Origin: a bacterium
GTDB taxonomy: Bacteria; Bacillota; Clostridia; Lachnospirales; Lachnospiraceae
NCBI GenBank assembly: GCA_023666335.1
Contig: JAMPCE010000003.1
Coordinates: 22,600-86,599 of the forward strand
DNA: 64,000 nt
Reading direction: 5' to 3'
The notes beneath the pieces were generated by a model. That model did not search any database, had not been told where the DNA came from, and was given only the letters and a program-made list of their open reading frames with translations. The translations under genes and the position numbers were made by a program. Shown here piece after piece: positions 16,372 through 24,724 of the stretch. Every line of letters begins with the position of its first letter. The stretch's first letter is position 1.

Positions 16372-18513
16372 ATGGCAAAACACTTATATCAGGATAGCGA
16401 AAAAAAGCGAAACCGAACCATCAGCATAGCTGTTCTCGTTCTGTTGCTTGTGGCTTGCGGCGCTTCGGCTAAAAAAGCGGAATGGCAGGACGAACAGGAT
16501 ATCTGCGAAGTGCAGGAACTTGGCGGCTATCTGTATGAACATACGCCCGCCAGCCCTTATGCGGCTGCGGAAATCGCGATCAGGGATTATGTGGGAGAAA
16601 AGCTGGAGACTGATTGGGATGAGCCGCCGGCGTTTCAATTTGCGGGAGAGGCGGATGTGACATGGCATTTTTATGATTCGCTTGCGGAAATGGAAACGGC
16701 GTTACATGTGGCGGCAGAGCAGGAGATGGATGAAAGTTCGCTGCATTTTCTGTACTATACGTTTCCGATGACGGAGAATGACCACGCTCTCGATCTGTAC
16801 AACGATCTGAAAAGCAGATTTGATACGGATGGGCATCCTTTTGCGGCATGGAGCGCGGATGACGGAAAGTTGTTTTACTATTTGCAGGAAACAGTGGGGG
16901 AAGAGGACGGCTATACGTATTATAGGCTGGATCATCGAACCTCAAAGGTCAATCTCTATATGAAAGACCGGACGGCATATGGGCTTACCCTGTTGAATAT
17001 GCCGTCGGAAGATGACGAGACGCTGGAATATGTGTTTGAGGATGTTTTCTGGCACTACGGCGATCTGTGGAGCGGCTGGGGATTGGATGAGGAAGCTCTG
17101 TACTGGATTGACCATGAGGAGCGGCTGACTGAGATGGAGGACCCGAAGCGCAGCTTTTTGGAGGTGCGGGGAATTGACGAGAATTGGGAATCCGCCGGGG
17201 ACGAGGGGATCATGCGGTATTTTGGCTTGCTTATGGAAGCGGATTACGAGCTGCCGCTTACGGAGGACGGCAGGACGCTCTCTCTGCACTTTTCTCTTGC
17301 AGAGGATGATGAGAAAGAACTCCGCTACTATCTTTGGAATGGTCATTGTATGGACGAATCTTACGACATGACAGTGACGGATTTGGAGAGCGGGGAGGTG
17401 CTACAGGAGCGCACGCTGTCCTTAAGCATTGAACTGCCGGATACGATCACTTATCCGGACTTAAACGGTGACGGTTACGCGGATATGCGGGTCGGTGCGC
17501 CGGTACATAACAGCGGCGCAGCAGCGGTCGAGGAAGATTATTCGCCACCGTCGTATCTGCTTTGGAATTCTCAGACAGAGCAGTTTGAGCGCAAGACGGA
17601 AAAAGAGGTGGAAAACAGCAGGCGCGCGATGGCAAACGGCTTAACGGAGGAAGAACAGGAAGAAAAGAGTAAGCGGGAAAGGTACGATGCGTTTGCGCTG
17701 GTGCGGGAGCTGCTGGAATGGGCTGATGCGGAGGACTATATCAAGCTTACAGGCGATGAGATGGCGGAATATGTGGTGCAGGAGGGTGACAGTCTCTGGC
17801 GGATCAGTGAGCGTTTTTACGGAACCGGATATAAGTGGACGAGTATTGTGCGGAACAGAGGTGCGTCGGAAGATCCTGATTATCTGCCTGTGGGCGAGAC
17901 GGTGTGCATGCCGGAGGTCTGCTATATTCCGAAAGATTTGTTTTCCAGAGGCGGTCTGCTCTCCGAGGGGAGTTTTCAAATGGAACAGCCGAATGGATTT
18001 GCCTATTATTTTCTGAACGGCGATCTGCGCTATGTGCCCTATGAGCAGGAAAATCAAATCCACAGTCTTCCGGTGACGAATCCCGTGGGAGAGAATCCTT
18101 TCCGTGCGGAGGAGGACTGGGAAGCGTTTCAGGCGGAGGCTTTGCGGTGCAGCGAGGAACTCTGTGCAGGAAAGGTATCGAATCTCAGATTTGAAAAGTG
18201 GCGTCTGGAAAGCGGCAGCGATCTGTACGGCTACTATTTTGAGTATGATACGGGCGAAGAAGTGATAGAATACGTGGATTTCTTTCAATTTGGTGAATCT
18301 AATATGGCGGAAGTGATCGGCGTGCGCGAGCAGGAACCGAACACGGTGCTGGTGAATACTGTCCGCTATATCGCGGCAAGCTTTACCGATTACGGCGGCG
18401 CGCCGGGCATGGGCTGGGGCGATGGCGTGGTTCCTAATGTGGGTGCGGACCAGTGGAACTATCCGTATCTGCACAATCTGTTTGAGGCGGCGCGGGAGCA
18501 GTTTCAGATGTGA
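16372..18513 (+). CDS. Lipoprotein with an internal LysM domain
   Basis: A 713-residue protein. The basic N terminus and hydrophobic stretch end in LVAC with the lipid-modified cysteine at C29. A LysM domain (about 466-515: EYVVQEGDSLWRISERFYG, then LPVGETVCMPE) would bind peptidoglycan. Before the LysM are about 430 acidic, aromatic-rich residues containing a calcium-type DLNGDGYAD loop as in FG-GAP repeats. After it are about 200 residues of unknown fold. AAAAGGA lies 4 nt before the ATG; a longer form from 16345 would put a charged stretch before the signal and is unlikely. It was not assigned to a named family. It probably sits on the outer face of the membrane, held to the wall. Confidence 0.75.
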   Translation: MAKHLYQDSEKKRNRTISIAVLVLLLVACGASAKKAEWQDEQDICEVQELGGYLYEHTPASPYAAAEIAIRDYVGEKLETDWDEPPAFQFAGEADVTWHFYDSLAEMETALHVAAEQEMDESSLHFLYYTFPMTENDHALDLYNDLKSRFDTDGHPFAAWSADDGKLFYYLQETVGEEDGYTYYRLDHRTSKVNLYMKDRTAYGLTLLNMPSEDDETLEYVFEDVFWHYGDLWSGWGLDEEALYWIDHEERLTEMEDPKRSFLEVRGIDENWESAGDEGIMRYFGLLMEADYELPLTEDGRTLSLHFSLAEDDEKELRYYLWNGHCMDESYDMTVTDLESGEVLQERTLSLSIELPDTITYPDLNGDGYADMRVGAPVHNSGAAAVEEDYSPPSYLLWNSQTEQFERKTEKEVENSRRAMANGLTEEEQEEKSKRERYDAFALVRELLEWADAEDYIKLTGDEMAEYVVQEGDSLWRISERFYGTGYKWTSIVRNRGASEDPDYLPVGETVCMPEVCYIPKDLFSRGGLLSEGSFQMEQPNGFAYYFLNGDLRYVPYEQENQIHSLPVTNPVGENPFRAEEDWEAFQAEALRCSEELCAGKVSNLRFEKWRLESGSDLYGYYFEYDTGEEVIEYVDFFQFGESNMAEVIGVREQEPNTVLVNTVRYIAASFTDYGGAPGMGWGDGVVPNVGADQWNYPYLHNLFEAAREQFQM

Positions 18514-18575
18514 TGATGCCGCAGAAAAATCGGCTTCATAAGCATCATAACTTCGGTTGTGCCATTTACACGGTA

Positions 18576-19217
18576 TTATTGATAATACCACTTCTGAGCC
18601 TCCTCGCTGTCTTCTTCGGCGGGAGGCATCAGTTTTTTCAGCACATACTCCATCGGAAAAGAGAGCGCGAACAGATAGACGCCCGGCAGCACAAAGATTG
18701 CCCACGGCATCAGGTAGACCGCAACACAGGCGGATGCAAACACGAGCAGGATCGCGAGCGTCAGCGGCAGAAACCGAAAGAGCAGATAAGCGGCGGTTTT
18801 GATCAGTTCCGTATTTTTTTTATGGAAGCGGGACAGCAGCGGGCAGGCATAGATCGTCAGCCCTGCCACAATAAATGACACGAGTGTCAGTATTACAAAG
18901 AGGGCGTTATTCAAGCTGCTCTGCACATGCCAGACATAGTACAAGTCAACTGCCAGCACGCCGCAGACGATTACAAACAGCAGCGTAAGCAGAAGCATCT
19001 GCCGCAGATTTTCCTTGAAGGAATGCCAGTATTCTCTGCCGATATAGCCCGTCTTATGCCGTACGCATTTCGCCATCGCGTAATAAGCCGCCGTGGTGGA
19101 CGCGCCTGCCGTGATGATCGGCAGGCATCCGGCGATCCACAGGATCCCCACATACAATATCTCAAATAACAGATTCATGAATCGGCTGAAACCGCTGTCG
19201 CTGCTGAAAATTTTCAT
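18576..19217 (-). CDS. YesL/DUF624 membrane protein
   Basis: A 213-residue protein with about five membrane segments. The N-terminal GFSRFMNLLFEILYVGILWIAG and the GASTTAAYYAMAKCVRHKTGYIGREYWHSFKEN pattern are typical of DUF624 (YesL). Members are encoded beside carbohydrate importers in Firmicutes, with unknown function. It is the last gene of the 13-gene block; a second copy of the family lies near the front at 34398-35072. The stop codon lies inside a short perfect inverted repeat, GGTATTAT-TG-ATAATACC (18572-18589), that lacks a U run. Confidence 0.85.
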   Translation of the reverse strand: MKIFSSDSGFSRFMNLLFEILYVGILWIAGCLPIITAGASTTAAYYAMAKCVRHKTGYIGREYWHSFKENLRQMLLLTLLFVIVCGVLAVDLYYVWHVQSSLNNALFVILTLVSFIVAGLTIYACPLLSRFHKKNTELIKTAAYLLFRFLPLTLAILLVFASACVAVYLMPWAIFVLPGVYLFALSFPMEYVLKKLMPPAEEDSEEAQKWYYQ

Positions 19218-19262
19218 CTTATCGCTATCCTTCGATTATTCTCCGAGAACGGGAAAATCCGA

Positions 19263-19294
19263 AAGATCGGGAAGAGCAAGCTCCTCCCGATCTT
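19263..19294 (-). promoter_or_regulatory. 15-bp intercistronic hairpin after the binding-protein gene
   Basis: The arms 19263-19277 and 19280-19294 pair over 15 positions around a 2-nt loop. The only non-Watson-Crick position is G-U in the minus-strand RNA and would be an A-C mismatch in plus-strand RNA, which fits a structure made in the operon transcript. There is no clean U run. A likely role is to stabilise the upstream mRNA or partly end transcription before the DUF624 gene. Confidence 0.7.
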
Positions 19295-19320
19295 CCATAA
19301 AAATCATTTCTGCCTTGCGC

Positions 19321-20778
19321 TTAGTGATAGTAGCTGTCCAGCGCATCCTGCACGCTCTGCTTGTAAGTCTCGGAGAACTGTGCTGCGGTCATCTCGCCGT
19401 TTAAGAGCTGTGACCAATCCCAGTCAAGACCAAGAGCGTTCCACAGGTCGAATGCGCCTCTTGCGCCCATGTACTCCATGACTGCGTAGTTTTCTTCCGT
19501 GATCGCGCAGTCTTCCCACCAGGTCAGATCGCCGTCACGCAGATCGGTATCGCCATGATACCAGTTCTGCCAATCGTAGAATACGTTGTATACCAGTTCC
19601 GGATTGTCAACGCCGACAGGGATCATCCATGCGTTACCGGAAGATACGTTCTTGAACTTATTGGTTGCTTCGTCGCCGGAAGGACCGATCGGCCAAGGGC
19701 ACCATACCACGTCGAAGCCCAGATCCTGATCGGCATTTGCATTGGAGATCCATGCCGCGGTGATCCAGAAAGCAACTTTGCCGTCCATGTAAGCATTCTG
19801 GTTGCCGTCGAAATCTTCGCTGTCCCAAGGACGAGCCACATGGTCTACATTGTACATATTGTAGATGAAGTCAAGCACTTCCGCCACTTCAGGGCTGGAG
19901 AGATTCTCCGTATCGGACATCGCGATGCCGGTGCCGTTGCTCATCGTCAGGTTATAAACAAGGAAGTCCCAACGGGAGCCGTAGCCGTATACGTCAGTCA
20001 CGCCGTCGCCGTCCGTGTCCTGTGTCAGCGTCATCATGTACTCACGCCACTTATCCCAGGTCCACTCGCCTCTCTCATAGAGTGCGTTGGGATCTTCGAG
20101 ACCCGCATCCTCTAACATCTGCTTGTTGTAAGCGAGCATGTAGGTGTTGGCAAGCAGCATCTCCGCAGAGTTGGACTGGAACAGATAGGTGCCTGTGTCC
20201 GTACCGACGTCCACTTTGGAGAATACCATCTGGTCATTGAAAATGTCAGCATCGCCGGGAAGGATCGTCTCAAGGTCGGTCGCGAAACCGTTCAGAGCAG
20301 CCGGAATACCGAAACCTAAGTCTACTTCGTAAATATCCACGTCGGGCGTACCCGCCAGGATAGAGGTATTGATGGACTCCTGTGTGCCGTCCCATGTCAG
20401 ATTGACAAACTCGATTCTGACATTATATTTTTCCTCTACCTCTTTTACGATATCAAAGTGTGCCTGTGCAAGCTCCTCGTCCGCTACGCTCGGGTCGTCG
20501 TGGATATCCGTATGGGTGCTGTCATAGAAGTGATCGTACCATGTACCGATCTTGATCGTCCGAGTCTCGCCCTCATTGTAGAGAGATCCGGAATCGGAAG
20601 AACCCGCATCAGCGGAATCCGCTGCCGTGTCCCCCCCCGACGTATCTGCCGCCGCGTCCGTGCCGCTCTCCTCCGCGGCAGGAGCCGGAGCGGTGGAATC
20701 CCCACCGCCGCAAGCCGTAAGCCCTGCAACCATTGTCACACTCAGACCGAGTGCCAGTAATTTCCTTAAATTGCTCAT
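19321..20778 (-). CDS. Carbohydrate-binding lipoprotein of an ABC importer
   Basis: A 485-residue extracellular solute-binding protein of the sugar type. The signal peptide ends in LTAC with the lipid-modified C23, followed by an A/D/S-rich linker to about residue 70. The rest has the two-lobed binding-protein pattern, including a DVDIYEVDLGFGIPAALNGFATDLE hinge region, a DGKVAFWITAAW motif and many tryptophans suited to an oligosaccharide. It should work with the permeases at 22782-24722. The ligand is unknown; the GH26 gene at the front of the block points to a mannan fragment. The hairpin just downstream may raise its mRNA level over the rest of the transcript. Confidence 0.88.
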   Translation of the reverse strand: MSNLRKLLALGLSVTMVAGLTACGGGDSTAPAPAAEESGTDAAADTSGGDTAADSADAGSSDSGSLYNEGETRTIKIGTWYDHFYDSTHTDIHDDPSVADEELAQAHFDIVKEVEEKYNVRIEFVNLTWDGTQESINTSILAGTPDVDIYEVDLGFGIPAALNGFATDLETILPGDADIFNDQMVFSKVDVGTDTGTYLFQSNSAEMLLANTYMLAYNKQMLEDAGLEDPNALYERGEWTWDKWREYMMTLTQDTDGDGVTDVYGYGSRWDFLVYNLTMSNGTGIAMSDTENLSSPEVAEVLDFIYNMYNVDHVARPWDSEDFDGNQNAYMDGKVAFWITAAWISNANADQDLGFDVVWCPWPIGPSGDEATNKFKNVSSGNAWMIPVGVDNPELVYNVFYDWQNWYHGDTDLRDGDLTWWEDCAITEENYAVMEYMGARGAFDLWNALGLDWDWSQLLNGEMTAAQFSETYKQSVQDALDSYYH

Positions 20779-20818
20779 GCTCTGTAAATCCTCCTTCTTT
20801 TTATTTTTAATTGATTTC

Positions 20819-22726
20819 TTATTCTGCTGCCGTACCGACTGCTACGCTGAATACTTCCCAAGCGCCGGAAGCCTCGCACTGCATGGTGCTGCCCCACTTG
20901 GAAACGTCGTCGCCGCAAAGCGCTGCGATCTGCTCATATGTTACCTGGCAGGTCGTGCCGTCGAATGCTGCTGAATCAGCGCCGCTGCCGTCCACATTGC
21001 CCTGACCGACTCTCATCCATCCAGCTTCCGCCTCGTTCATAACAACCCACATATCGCCGGTATCGCTGGCGTAGGTAATCACGACTACGGAGCCGGGTAC
21101 TAATGCTTCGAGGATCTCAGGCGTCATCGCTGCGCCTGCCTGTGCCCAGCCGTCGCCGGATGCCGTAAAGCCTGCAAACTCAACTGCGCCCGAAAGCGCA
21201 TAGCTGGGAGCTTTCTGGCCTACCTTGACGCTCTGTACTTCCCAAGCGCCGGAAGCCTCGCACTGCATGGTGCTGCCCCACTTGGAAACATCGTCGCCGC
21301 AAAGCGCTGCGATCTGCTCAAAGGTAACATAGCACTTGCTGCCGTCGAATACTGCACTGTCGGAGCCGCTGCCATCCGCATTGCCCTGACCGACTCTCAT
21401 CCAGCCGGCTTCCGCTTCGTTCATAACGATCCACATATCGCCGGTATCGCTGGTGTAGGTAATCTCTACGACGGAACCGGGAACCAGCGCCTCGATGATC
21501 TCAGGCGTCATCGCTGCGCCTGCCTGTGCCCAGCCGTCGCCGGATGCCGTAAAGCCTGCAAACTCAACTGCGCCCGAAAGCGCATAGCTGGGAGCTTTCT
21601 GGCCTACCTTGACGCTCTGTACTTCCCAAGCGCCGGAAGCCTCGCACTGCATGGTGCTGCCCCACTTGGAAACATCATCGCCGCAAAGTGCTGCAATCTG
21701 CTCAAAGGTAACCTGAGCCGTATTTTTGGAATTATTGATGTATGCGGCGTCGGACCCGCTGCCGTCCGCATTGCCCTGGGCGACTCTCATCCAGCCGGCT
21801 TCTGCTTCGTTCATAACGATCCACATATCGCCGGTTTCACTGGTGTAGGTGATCTCTACGACGGAACCGGGAACCAGTGCCTCAATGATCTCAGGCGTCA
21901 TCGTTGCGCCCGCCTGTGACCAGCCGTCGCCGGATGCCGTAAAGCCTTCAAATTCTACCGCGTTCGTCAGTGCGCACAGATTGGATCTGTCGGCGCCGGT
22001 GGAAGCGGATACATACTCTACAGAGGTATCTGCTGCCAGAACGCTGCCGGAAGCATCCTTAAATGCGATATTGTCGATATAGAGATTCGCGGGAGTCGCA
22101 CCCTTGTCTTTTGCCGTATCGGTTTCCATAGAGACTACGATATAGTTGCCCTCACCGAATCCGTCCGGAATCTCAATGGAAGCCGTCTTCGGGTTGCCGT
22201 CCTCCAAGTATACGCTCCATGTGCCCTCACTTCTGGTGTTATCCTCGCCCGTAAAAGCGTAGATCTTTCCGGAACATGCGCCGAACTCGCCGTCCGGGTT
22301 CTCGATGCCGATCGTCATCTCGACCGTCTTCAAAGAAGCTGCATTGCTGCCTAAAAGCGCATCCGCCTGAATGCCGATGTAGGATGCCTTGCCCTGCGGC
22401 GTTACTTTCAGTGCCTTAGAGCCGTTAAAATCCTCCACCGATAATGCAGAGTCATCGCCTGCGGAGTTAACGGATTTGTCCACGCCTGCGAAGCCGAAGA
22501 CGCCGTCCTCGAAATCGATGCTTGCCTCGCCTGTGCCGGCTGCTTCCTCCGCTGCGGGAGCCTCCTCCTCTGCGGCAGGTTCCGCTTCCGCCGCAGGAGC
22601 TTCCTCCTCTGCGGCAGGCTCCGCTTCCGCTGCCGGTGCTTCCGCGGTGTCGTTGCCTCCGCAGCCGACAAGACTACATGTCATAGTCGTTGCCAGGAGC
22701 AGTGCCAAAACTTTTTTTGTTTTCAA
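20819..22726 (-). CDS. Lipoprotein with three near-identical domains
   Basis: A 635-residue protein. The signal ends in LVGC with C22 as the lipid-modified residue, followed by an A/E/P repeat linker (about 28-66). Residues 70-240 form a beta-sandwich-like region of unknown family containing VDKSVNSAGDDSALSVED, as in carbohydrate-binding modules. Then come three copies of a domain of about 128-130 residues, each with FTASGDGW, EALVPGSVV, GDMW(I/V)VMNEAEAGWMRV, ALCGDDVSKWGSTMQCEASGAWEV. The tryptophan-rich faces suggest a glycan-binding module, but the family was not recognised. It lies between the second importer's permease and binding-protein genes and could capture polymer at the cell surface. 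Confidence 0.8.
   Translation of the reverse strand: MKTKKVLALLLATTMTCSLVGCGGNDTAEAPAAEAEPAAEEEAPAAEAEPAAEEEAPAAEEAAGTGEASIDFEDGVFGFAGVDKSVNSAGDDSALSVEDFNGSKALKVTPQGKASYIGIQADALLGSNAASLKTVEMTIGIENPDGEFGACSGKIYAFTGEDNTRSEGTWSVYLEDGNPKTASIEIPDGFGEGNYIVVSMETDTAKDKGATPANLYIDNIAFKDASGSVLAADTSVEYVSASTGADRSNLCALTNAVEFEGFTASGDGWSQAGATMTPEIIEALVPGSVVEITYTSETGDMWIVMNEAEAGWMRVAQGNADGSGSDAAYINNSKNTAQVTFEQIAALCGDDVSKWGSTMQCEASGAWEVQSVKVGQKAPSYALSGAVEFAGFTASGDGWAQAGAAMTPEIIEALVPGSVVEITYTSDTGDMWIVMNEAEAGWMRVGQGNADGSGSDSAVFDGSKCYVTFEQIAALCGDDVSKWGSTMQCEASGAWEVQSVKVGQKAPSYALSGAVEFAGFTASGDGWAQAGAAMTPEILEALVPGSVVVITYASDTGDMWVVMNEAEAGWMRVGQGNVDGSGADSAAFDGTTCQVTYEQIAALCGDDVSKWGSTMQCEASGAWEVFSVAVGTAAE
20830..21970 (-). 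repeat. Three tandem coding repeats of 384-390 bp
   Basis: The segment starting at 21121 recurs at 21505 (384 bp away) and at 21895 (390 bp away). The first two copies are identical for about 165 bp and differ only slightly after that. All copies stay in frame, so whole domains were duplicated recently or are kept alike by recombination. Confidence 0.9.
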
Positions 22727-22781
22727 CTTTTTCTTCCTCCTTTTGTTTGTTGATTTATATTGAATGGATTTCTATACTGCC

Positions 22782-23777
22782 TTATCCAACAATACCGCTT
22801 CGTTCCACGCCCTCGATGAACTGCTTCTGGAGCAGCACATAGATGATGACGATCGGAATCATGATCAGCACGATACCTGCGTCCAGATACAGTTCCAGGA
22901 TGTTCGGGTCGAGGATCTTCTCTACATTGGAGATCGACGCCTCGATCGTGGATATCTTTTTACTGATGACAATATTATCGCTGATCAAAAACAGCTTTGC
23001 GTAAAACGTGTCGTTATACTGCCATACCATAGAGAAGATTGCCACAGTCACGACTGACGGCAGGGCGTTAATCAGCATGATACGGAAGTAGGTGTACCAG
23101 GTTCCCGCGCCGTCCATGAAAGCCGCTTCCTCGATTTCCTTGGGCAGCCCGCGGAAGAACTGGTTAAAGATATAAATATACAGTCCCGATCTGAGTCCGC
23201 AGCCGAACAGCGTCATGATGTACATCGGTATCGGCGTGGAGAGCAGATTGATCTCTGCGCCTTTTAACAGGGTAACAAGACCGAGAACATCAAATTTTGC
23301 AAATGTCATGTACAGCGGCAGCATGATGGTGTTCGTGGGAATGACGATCATCACGACGACGCAGGCAAATAAGATCTTCTTGAACGGAAAATCAAATCTG
23401 GCAAACCCGTATCCGACCATCGAGCAGACGATCACCTGTACGATCATCAGCGTGAGAGAGTAGATCAGAGACGATCCCATCGTTTTCCAGTAATCCAGAT
23501 ACTGCATCGCGATCTTGTAACGCTCCAGTGTCGGTTCCTGCGGGAGCAGATATACCATCGGGTTATAATTATCCGCATTGGAGAAAAAAGAGCTGCTGAT
23601 AATGCCGAGGATCGGTCCCAATATGACATAGCAAATGCCGACAATGATCGCGAACTGGAACAATCCCAGAATAAAGCCCTTGAAATTATTCACCCAGCGG
23701 ATCCGGTCGTTTGCAAACTGTTTATCGGCTTTGATGTTTTCGATACCTGATCTGAAATCCATTTTTGTCGCTTTCAT
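22782..23777 (-). CDS. Carbohydrate ABC permease, MalG type
   Basis: A 331-residue protein with about six membrane segments. The cytoplasmic EAA loop reads EEAAFMDGAGTWYTYFRIMLINALP, the contact point for the ATPase. The N-terminal 30 residues are basic and cytoplasmic. It pairs with the MalF-type permease at 23793-24722, whose stop lies 15 nt upstream of this start. No ATPase gene is present in the block; such importers commonly share one MsmK-type ATPase encoded elsewhere. Confidence 0.92.
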   Translation of the reverse strand: MKATKMDFRSGIENIKADKQFANDRIRWVNNFKGFILGLFQFAIIVGICYVILGPILGIISSSFFSNADNYNPMVYLLPQEPTLERYKIAMQYLDYWKTMGSSLIYSLTLMIVQVIVCSMVGYGFARFDFPFKKILFACVVVMIVIPTNTIMLPLYMTFAKFDVLGLVTLLKGAEINLLSTPIPMYIMTLFGCGLRSGLYIYIFNQFFRGLPKEIEEAAFMDGAGTWYTYFRIMLINALPSVVTVAIFSMVWQYNDTFYAKLFLISDNIVISKKISTIEASISNVEKILDPNILELYLDAGIVLIMIPIVIIYVLLQKQFIEGVERSGIVG

Positions 23778-23792
23778 CTTTTTCCTCCTTTC

Positions 23793-24722
23793 CTAGTTAT
23801 AGTAGAACGTTCGCTTCTGGATCAGTCCGCAGACAATCACCAGGATCAAACAGGTGATCACCGTTGATACCAGACTGAACACAGAGCTTAGACCGTAATT
23901 CATTTCCGTAAACGCCGTATCGTATGCCAGTTCCACGACTTCGGACTGCGTAAAGCTGTCCACCACCGTGTAGACAACGTTGGTGATGATATGCGGCATG
24001 ATCATCGGAAATGTGACTTTCCAGAATGTCTCGTAAGCGGTCGCGCCCTCGATCTTTGCCACTTCATACATGGAGCCGGGAATCGACTGCAATGCCGCGA
24101 TGAAGATGATGATCTGCACGCCGGAGGCGTTGATGATATCGCTGATTCGATCGACTGCGCCTACCAGATATTCGATGATGACCTCGGGAATACCGAGCGA
24201 GCTGAACATCTGCACATAGTACATAACGCCGACGCCGCTTCCGGCAGCCGCTTCCGCCATTTCCGCGCTGGCGCTGGAAATACCGCCGCTCATCATGGCT
24301 CTTGCAAGCGCCATAGCGTCCATGATAGCGCCCGAATTGAGGATAACGGGCAGGAAGAAGATCGCTCTCACCAGGGTCCGCCCCTTAAACTTCCGATTCA
24401 GGAGCATTGCCATAAACAGACTGAAAAAGGTAATTAACGGTACGTCGATCAACATATTGCCGATCGAGGTCGTCAGCACCTGTTTATAGGTGGCATGTGC
24501 CCGGAATGCGTAGAGATAATTCTGTAATCCTACAAATTCCAGTGAGTAACCGCCGCCCGGATTGACGGTCAGATTACTGAACGAAAACTCCACCGACAGG
24601 ATCAGGCTCCTTAAGTAGAACCAGATGAAGCCGATCAGCCACGGCATAATGAACAGATAACCCATCAGACCGTGTTTCCTGGAGAGGGACATTTTTTTCT
24701 TTTTCTTTTTGTTTGTATCCAT
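23793..24722 (-). CDS. Carbohydrate ABC permease, MalF type
   Basis: A 309-residue protein with a lysine-rich N terminus (DTNKKKKKKMS) and about six membrane segments. The EAA loop reads YEVAKIEGATAYETFWKVTFPMIMP. It forms the second half of the channel with the protein at 22782-23777. The gene follows the DUF5696 gene by only 2 nt, so the importer and the DUF5696 protein are translated from one message. An alanine-rich periplasmic-side loop near residues 145-165 is longer than usual. Confidence 0.92.
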   Translation of the reverse strand: MDTNKKKKKKMSLSRKHGLMGYLFIMPWLIGFIWFYLRSLILSVEFSFSNLTVNPGGGYSLEFVGLQNYLYAFRAHATYKQVLTTSIGNMLIDVPLITFFSLFMAMLLNRKFKGRTLVRAIFFLPVILNSGAIMDAMALARAMMSGGISSASAEMAEAAAGSGVGVMYYVQMFSSLGIPEVIIEYLVGAVDRISDIINASGVQIIIFIAALQSIPGSMYEVAKIEGATAYETFWKVTFPMIMPHIITNVVYTVVDSFTQSEVVELAYDTAFTEMNYGLSSVFSLVSTVITCLILVIVCGLIQKRTFYYN

Positions 24723-24724
24723 GC

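Noticed and set aside
20819..21970. Tandem repeats as a CRISPR array or mobile repeat
   Set aside because: The units are 384-390 bp, coding and in frame, without spacers; they are protein-domain duplications.
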